From Candidatus Egerieimonas intestinavium (lineage in GTDB: Bacteria > Bacillota > Clostridia > Lachnospirales > Lachnospiraceae), in NCBI GenBank assembly GCA_018711815.1, contig DVHU01000031.1, positions 1 through 64,000 of the forward strand: a stretch of 64,000 bases of DNA, written 5' to 3'. Position numbers and translations under genes: made by a program. The stretch's first letter is position 1; each line of letters starts with the position of its first letter. Shown piece after piece: positions 25,253 through 34,300 of this stretch. Below the pieces are notes generated by a model that worked only from the letters and a program-made list of their open reading frames with translations, had not been told where the DNA came from and did not search any database.

Positions 25253-25352
25253 AGGCCGGCGGGACAGGCGGACATGCAGAATTATGATTCTTTAACATAA
25301 AACAGGGAAATCCGCACAGAGGAAAAGTATGCGGAGGAAAGGAAGAGGGGAA

Positions 25353-28300
25353 ATGAAAAACAGCAGCACCAAAATTACAGAAAGGAAAAAGCGCAGGAAG
25401 CTTCTCTCAGCGGTGGCGGCTCTGGCTCTGGCCTTGTCCATGATGGCTGGGATTTTACCCGGCGGTCAGGTGAGAGCCCAGGCCCAGGAGAACACCTCCG
25501 GTGGGGCGGAAAGCCTGACGGAGGCCGAGGCCCAGGAGCAGCTGCAGAAGCTGAGAGAAGGCCTGGGGAGCATCTTCGGGGGAGCAGAGACGTACGCGGC
25601 CCTCGATGAGACCGTCACCACAGACGGATCTACCATTAACGGCTGGACTGGCTATCTGCAGAACAGCACCCAGAACGTGGGAAGAATCTGGACGGACAAG
25701 ACTGTCCAGAGCACGGGGATTACCCTGACGGGAGGAACTTCCCAGGGAATTACCGTTGACAAGGATACGGACGCAGATTTCCTGGTGGGCTTGTCCGCCC
25801 TGTCCTCCACGTCCAACCTGACTACGGTGTCGGACAAGCCGTTGGACATCGTGCTGGTTTTGGATCGGTCCGGGTCTATGGGAGATAATTTTAGCTATGT
25901 ATATTCTGAGGTATATGAAGACGAGCTCAGCACTTCTTGGTGGGCTCCTACATATTATGCCCTGGTGAACGGTTCCTACGTCCAAATTCAAAGGAACGGG
26001 AATCAGTGGAGATTAAATGGTGAGCGAGTCTATCCCAAGAGAAATGCCAATGATGATGGGGCTGGGCGTATCCAGTTTTACGAGAGAAGCGGTCAGACAA
26101 AAATGGCGGCCCTTCGATCTGCGGTTGGCGCGTTTATCGACAGCACAGTGACGGCAAATGAAGGGATCACCGCCGAAGAAAACAAGCATCGGGTGTCCAT
26201 AGTATCTTTTTCAACCAATGCTAATCAGGCGATTGGCTGGACAGTGTGCGACAGCAGCAATGCGCAGACATTGAAGAATACGGTGAATGGGCTGAATGCA
26301 AATGGCGCTACCCGGGCGGATTATGGAATGAGCGAAGCTGAGGATGCCTTAGACAGCAGCAGGGAAAATGCCCAGAAAGTGGTGATTTTCTTTACCGATG
26401 GAGTGCCCACCAGTGGGAATTCCTTTGAGAGCAGAGTCGCCAATGCGGCCATCAGCAGCGCTAAAAATATGAAGGATGAGGGCGCGTTAATCTATTCCAT
26501 CGGTATCTTCGCCGGGGCAGACGCCGCGGATACTACCACCAACACCAATGCCTATATGCACGGGGTGTCCAGCAACTATCCCGAGGCAAGCACCTATACG
26601 AATTTAGGGGACCGGGCGGAGGACAGCGACTACTACAAGGTGGCCGCAGACGCGGATGAGCTAAGCGCCATTTTTGAAGAGATTGCAGGGGATATACAGG
26701 ATATAGCAGCCGGATCCCCCACCCAGGTACAGGAAGGAATGGAAGACCGTGACGGCTATATCACCTTCACGGACCGGCTGGGTGATTACATGGAGGTGCC
26801 CGAGGGCAGCGCCATGACGGTGGTCTACGCCAATCAGTCCTTTACTGCCAGCTACAATGAGGGGCAATGGTCATTTTCCGGCACAGTGGAGGGCAACGAT
26901 ATATACGGGGCGGCCGATCTGTCCAACCTTCTGGTTACGGTGACGAAGGGGCAGGGAAGCAGCGGAGATACCATAACTGTTCAGGTTCCCGCCTCCCTGA
27001 TCCCCCTGAGAAATTACAAGGTGGATACGGAAAATGATTCCACCGCCATGGAGGTGAAGGCGGCTTACCCCATCCGTATCTTCTACAACGTGGCCCTGAG
27101 GGAGAGCGCCCGGGAAAGCCTGGGCAATCCCGATGAGACTCTGCAGAACTATATCGGCAGCAACAGCCAGGAGGGAAAGGTGTCCTTCTACTCCAACTAC
27201 TGGAGCGGGACAAACCAGAATCGCGGAGACACCACCGCCTCCTTCACCCCCTCCACAGGAAATACCTTCTATTACTTCACGGCGGACACACCGCTGTATA
27301 CGGATGAAGCATGTACCCAGCAGGCCACATGGGCAGACCGGGGAGATCAGCTCTACTACAAGCACACCTACTACGAGCAGGATGCGGCAGGAGCAGGGGT
27401 AGAAAAATCGGAGGGCGTTGCCCTCAGCGGTCAGGAGACCGTGCAGACGGATTGGCAGAGCGGAAATCTTTACGTTGCCAAAGGGACTCCCCGCTACACC
27501 CGCATCGGCGACTTCTACACCGCCAAGGATGGTAATGCCACAGGCACGGCGGCTGACGTGGTAAATCCCCAGTGGAGCGGAACCAATATTCAGGTGGCCC
27601 TGGGAAATAACGGAAAGCTGGAAGTGGAGCTTCCGGGCGCCTTGGCCGTGACTAAGGAGGTGACGGCAGCCGAGGGCTTCGACGAGGCCGACTACGCCGA
27701 TGAGGAATTTGATTTCACCATCCAGGTGGCAGGAGCTGCGGGCGAATACCAGGCGGCCCTGGAGAACGCCCAGGGAGAGATGGGGGAGAGCTTTGCCCTT
27801 ACCTTTACCGGGGGGCAGGCTACCTGCCAGCTGAAGGCGGGAGAGACCTTATATATCTACGGGCTCGATGGAGGCGCCGCATACACCGTCACAGAGGCGG
27901 AGAAATCCGGCTACACCCAGAGCGCTGAAGGGGAAACAGGAACCATCGCAGCCGGAGAGGTGGCGGAAGCCGTGTTTACCAACGCGTATGCGGCTGAGCC
28001 TGTCACCGGTCGGGGAGCAGAGATCTTCAAGGGCGCTAAGGTGCTGGAAGGCAGAGATTGGATGGATAAGGATGCGTTTACCTTCCGTCTCACCAGCCAG
28101 GAAGGCACGCCCATGCCCGAGAGTGCTTCAGTCACCCTCTCCGGAGATCAGGATGGTGCAAAGGCCGGAGAGCAGATCGACTTTAACTTTGGCGATGTGG
28201 AGTACACGAAACCCGGCACTTACACCTACACCATCACCGAGGCACAGCCCGCTCAAGGCTTGGCGGGAATGAGCTACTCCGGGGCATCCTACGAGGTTAC

Positions 28301-31300
28301 GGTGACCGTCACCGACCAGAAGGATGGCACCATGGAAGTGACCTCCTCCATGAGAAAATTGACCGACGATCAGGGAGGCTCCATTCAGGGAGGAACCCCG
28401 GTGGAGGATAAGACCGCGGTATTTACCAATGATTTTGACGAGGCCTCCACGGAAGTCAGCCTGTCAGCGGGAAAGAGCTATACCGATACCACGGGCCAGA
28501 AGCCCATTGCTGACGGCATGTTCCAGATTCAGCTGAAACCCACGGGCGCCAACGGAGCGGAGGCTCCCATGCCCCAGGGAACCACGGGGACGGGAGCAAA
28601 CCGGGTCTACACTGCCGGCAACGCCGGAACTGTCTTCACTGTCGGTGATATCACCTTTGACAATACCATGGACGGCGACACCTATACCTATGAAATAACG
28701 GAAGTCAACACCGGCATCAACGGTATGGTATACAGCGGCGCTAAATACACGGTGGAAATCACCGTCAGCGTGAACGGCGATAACGAAGTCCAGGCAGCCG
28801 TGGCCTATAAGGATCAGCAGGGACAGGGAATTGCCGCAGATCAGGCGGTATTTGCCAACACCTACGATCCGGCGGACGCGGTACTGGAGGGAGAGCAGAC
28901 CGTCCAGGGCAGCAAGACGCTCACGGGCCGGGACATGAAGGAGGGTGAGACCTACGAGTTTACCCTGGAGGCCTATGACCAGGCGGCCAAAGCAGGCGTT
29001 GCGAATGGAAGCATCCTTCTGGAGAATAATCAGGCCCAGGTATCCGGCGGACGAAAGAACGCGGCGGTGGATTTCTCCTTCGGCAAGATGACCTTTACCA
29101 AACCGGGCACCTTTGTCTTCAGCGTCCGGGAGACCGGACATAACGGCAGTCCTCTGCCCGCCGACGGAACAGAGGGAATGACCTATGACCGGAAAAATCA
29201 CACGGTTACCATCACCGTTACGGACAACGGCGGAACCCTCAGCGCAGCCATCACCGGCTACAGCGACGGGGATAAGGCTCAGCTGGTGAACGATTATGAG
29301 GCGTCCCTGGACTACGGCGCCGAGGGCGGCATCCAGGTGGGCAAGACCCTGAACGGGCGGATGATGAATCCCAATGAGTTCACCTTCACCATCTCCGGCA
29401 ATGACGAGGCTTCCAGGGAGAAGCTGAGGGCGGCGGGGGAAAACGGTGAGTTTAAAAATACCCTGCAGCGGGGCGACGGCGTGGAGGAAGTTATGCATAT
29501 CCTGCAGAAACTCACCTTCACGGAGGCCGATGCGGATCAGACCTACAGCTTTACCCTGGCCGAGAGGCAGGATACAATTCCCGGTGTGACCAATGATCCT
29601 AACCAGTACACGGTTACCATCGCCGTGCGCGACAACGGCGACGGTACGCTGGATGCGGTGACTAAGGTTTGGCAGGGAGAGACTGAGCTGGCGTCGGCGG
29701 ATACTGCCGCGGGAGATTACGCGCCGGTGAAGGTGTCCTTTGTGAATAACTACAAGGCCCAGAGCGTATCCGTGGGCGTAAATGACGGACTGAGAGGAAC
29801 CAAGACTCTCTGGGGCCGAGACTCCCTGGAAAATGAGACCTTTGACTTTACCCTGGAGCCCACCGGGGATACCGTCCAGGCGGTGGCCGACGGAAAAGTG
29901 ACTATGGGCGATACCGCGGCCAGCGTCGCAAATCTGACGGAGGGCGAGGCGGAGACCTTTGGCTTTGGGAATATCACCATAAACCAGGCAGGCACCTATA
30001 CCTTCCAGGTGAAGGAGGTTCTGCCGGAGGGCGTAACGGCCGATAGTCCGGTGAAGAATGGCGTTACCTACGACACGGGGACAGCCGCCTACACGATTTT
30101 CGTAAGGGACAATACGGTCACCGGCAGGCTCGAGGCCACAGTGACCGCCATAAATGAAAACTTTGAAAATACTTACGAGGCCACACCGGTGACCTACGGC
30201 GACGGCAGCGCCCTGCTGGGAGGCCATAAATACATTGACGACAACTCCGGCTCCTATCAGTTAGCCGACGGACAGTTTACCTTTATCATGCGCGGTCAGA
30301 GCTCTCAGGCGCCCATGCCGGAGGGACTGCCGGTGATTGAGGATGAAGAGGGCCGGCCAGTGGTGACGGTGCAGAATACGCAGACCCAGAACAACCAGGG
30401 TATCTATGATTTCGGCACCATTACCTTTACCGAGGCAGGTACATACCAGTACAATATTTTTGAGGGTGATTCCATGCCTGCGGGTATCACCAAGGATAAT
30501 TCCACCTACACGGTTACCTTTGTGGTGACCGAGGATTTGACCACGGGAACCCTCAGCGTGACTCCCTCGGCGGTGAAGATCATGCCGGGAGCCCAGGACA
30601 ACGTGCCGGTAAATATGGATCAGCTGGATTTCACCAACATCTATAATGCGGATGAGGTGTCTGGCTATCAGAATATCTTCAAGACCCTGTCCGGCCGCGA
30701 TTTCCAGGCAGGAGATACCTTCACCTTCGACGTTTCCATGACAGCCACCCAGGAGGACGGAAGCCCCATGGAGGCTGCGGATCTTCCCGCGGTTGACGGC
30801 GCCGCCGCCGGAGGCCAGCTGTCTGAGGTGAAAACCAACGCAGCCGGGGACGGCTTTGACTACAGCGTAACCATCACGCCTCAGAGCCAGACAGGAAATA
30901 CGTACCGGTTCAATACCGGAAAGATCACCTACACCCATACGGGTACCTATGTTTACAAGGTATCTGAGCGGGAGTCGGCGGCAGCCAATGTGGCCAGCGA
31001 CCAGAGAGAATATACGGTGACCGTAGAAATCAGTCTGGAGGGCAATGCCTTAAAGCGCACAGTCACTGTGACGCCCCAGCTGTCGGTGGAAGGCACCATG
31101 GACTTCGTCAACGTGTATGAGCCGGGAGCGGTGGAGCTGGAGGGCGAAGACCTGATTGACGTACAGAAAACCATGACCGGCCGGGAGTGGCTGGAGGGAG
31201 ATTCCTTCCAGTTTGAGCTCACAGCCATAACCGCGAATGCCCCCCTGCCCCAGGACAACCTGGTGACCATTGAGAATCAGGGCGGAACGGCCGCGGGAAC

Positions 31301-34300
31301 GGCGGTCCGGGAGACCTTTGGCGCCATTACCTTTACCAAGGCGGATCTGGGCGTTGACAGCAGCGGAAAACCGCTGATGCAGAAGGATTTTGTCTACCAG
31401 ATCGCGGAGCTGGGAGCAACCATCGACGGAGTAACCTGCGATGATCACCAGGCACGGGTGACGGTGACCGTCAAGGATAACGGCGACGGTACCATGTCTG
31501 TTGAGCAGGTGGTCTATGACAACAGCCGTGCCCTCACAGATGAGGACAGGGCGGTGACAGACGCGGCGGCATTCACCAACAGCTACGCAGCGAAGCCCGC
31601 GGAGCTTTCCGGAGCGCAGGCTCTGGGCCTGGAGAAGAAGGTCACCGGCCATTACACGGACAATGACTTCCACTTTACCCTGAGGCTCACCGGCGGAGAT
31701 GCCTCCGGCGTGCTGAAGGGAACGGGCGATAATACGGCCGCCTTCGACCAGCTGACTGCGGAGATTGCCGAGAACTTTGAGGACGGCGACACCAAGGCAG
31801 CCAAGCTCGGAGAGCTCACCTTCACTAAGGCAGGCACCTATACCTTCCAGGTGACGGAGGATGAGGCCGCCGGCAGCGCGCCCGCGGGCTGGACCTACGA
31901 CGGCGAGGCCAAGACCATCACGGTAACCGTGACGGATAAGGGCTACGACGGACAGCTGGATGTGCAGGCGGAGGGAAATAATCCGCTCTTCACCAACGCG
32001 TACAGCGCCGTGGAAGTAGAGCTGAAGGGCGAAGAGGCCCTGCAGGTGCAAAAGACCCTGACCGGCCGGGAGGACGGACAGTGGACAGCCAACGATAACT
32101 TTACCTTCACCCTGACCGGTGAGGAAAACGCGCCCATGCCGGCTGACGCCCAGGGAAATACAAAGACCATCAGCCTGTCCGCGGATGACGCGGCGGAGGG
32201 TGTGGCCATCGGAAACTTTGGAAATATCACGTACGGCATGGGAAGCCGGGACAAGACCTATGAGTACACCATCACGGAGGAAGCGGGAAATGTCTACGGA
32301 ATGACCTACTCCCAGGCTAAGTATAAAGTAACGGTCCATGTGGCGGATAACCACGACGGAACCCTGGCAGTGACCGCTCAGATGACGAAGGTTCTGGCGG
32401 ACGACGGAAGCGCGGCTGCCGGAGCAGCGGAAGCAGCGGCATTTGCCAACACCTACCGGGTGCAGGAGGATACGAAGACCGTGGAAAAGACGGGGGCCGA
32501 CGGCGCTAAGACCGACGTAAACGGACAGCTGGTGGGCGTGGGAGACACCCTGACCTACACGGTACACTGGGTAAACAACGCGGTGGATGAGCACGGGGTT
32601 GCGGCTGCGGCCACGGTGACGGTAACCGACAAAATTCCGGCGGGCACAGCCCTGGTTCAGGGAAGCATCAGCGACGGCGGAGTGAATGAGGGCGGAACCA
32701 TCACCTGGGATCTGGGGCAGCAGGAGGCAGGAGCCCAGGGAGAGGTTTCCTTCCAGGTAACTGTCACAGAGGAAGCCGCGTCGGTGGATAAGGTCACCAA
32801 CACTGCCACTGTGCAGGTGGGCGGCAATGATCCCAAGACCACCAACCAGGTGACGGTGGATGTGCCCAAGAAGGAGGTAACCTCCGAGAGCGGTACCACC
32901 CAGGTGGGCGACAAGCTGACCTACACCATCGACTATGCCAACACGAAGAATCAGGCGGCGGACATCGTGATCACCGATAAGCTCCATGAAGGCTTGACCT
33001 ACAATGGGGACGCCAGCCACGGCGGAACCTACAATGAGGAGAGCCGCACCATTACCTGGGTGCTCTCCGGTGTGGAGCCCCAGACCTCAGGTACCGTGAC
33101 CTTTACCGCCACGGTCAATGAGAAGGCTCTGGGGGAGGCCCTGGACAACCAGGCGGTTATCCAGGTGGGCGACGACCCGGCCATCAAGACGACCACCGCC
33201 ACCACGGAGACCAAGACCGGGGATCTGACCATTTCCAAGGAGATCGTCCTCACGGAGGGCCAGGGAACCACCATCGACGAGACCAGAGAATTTACCTTTG
33301 CCGTTGAGCTGAAGGACAAAGGGGGCAATCCGCTGACTGAGAGCTACAGCTACCAGGGAGACACCCAGGGAACCATAGAGCACGGAACAGGGGAGATCAT
33401 CCTGAAGCACGGCCAGAAGATTACCATTCAGGGCCTGCCGGAGGGAGCTTCCTACAGGGTGACGGAGATAAATATCCCCGAGGGCTATACCCAGACGGCG
33501 CCTGTGGCAGAGGAAACTCAGGAGGATACAGAGGGCGCGAAGGCGGCAGCCGCGCCCGCCGCCGGAACGATCACGGCCGGCGGTCAGGCAGAGGCGGCAT
33601 TCGCCAACACCTACAATGCCCAGGCGTCCACGGACGTTCCCGCTGACTTCTCCTTCACCAAGGTGTTGGAGGGCAAAAAATGGGACGGCGATACCTTTAC
33701 CTTCCAGATTGAGGGAGTGAGCGGTACCGGAGCCGATGGCCAGGCCATCGAAGTTCCCATGCCGGCAGAGACCGTTAAGGAAGTGAGCGCTGCCGACGGC
33801 CAGGATGCCGACGGAAATGATACGGCCAAGTTTGACTTTGGCGCCATCACCTACACCCAGGCCGGCACCTATATCTATAAGGTGACGGAGATCCGGGGCG
33901 ACAATCCCGGTATAGATTACAGCGCCAACGAGGCTGCGGTGACCGTAATTGTCACCGACAAGACAGCCGAGGGCGTATCCACAGGCAAGTTTGCCGCTGC
34001 GGCTACTGTGGAGAACGGAACCTTTACTAATATTTACAGTACAGGTCAGGTGGGCTATGATGGGGCCGGCGGAATTCAGATTGTGAAGACCATGACCGGA
34101 CGCCGCATTGAGGCGGAGGAGTTTACCTTCACCATGACTGCCAAGGATGCGGCCTCCCAGGAGAAGCTGGGAGCGGCCAGCAAGACCTTTGCCACCAAGG
34201 GAGCCGCCCTGGAGGGCAACACAGCGACGGAGACCGTTGCGGCGGTTACGGGCCTGACCTTCACCAAGGAGGACGCGGGCAAGACGTACACCTACACGGT

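Noticed and set aside
28464-30227. 587-residue open frame on the minus strand inside the giant gene
   Set aside because: Antisense to repeated GC-rich modules; no ribosome site or recognisable domain. The same holds for 31050-33020 and the many shorter antisense frames within 25.4-36.7 kb.
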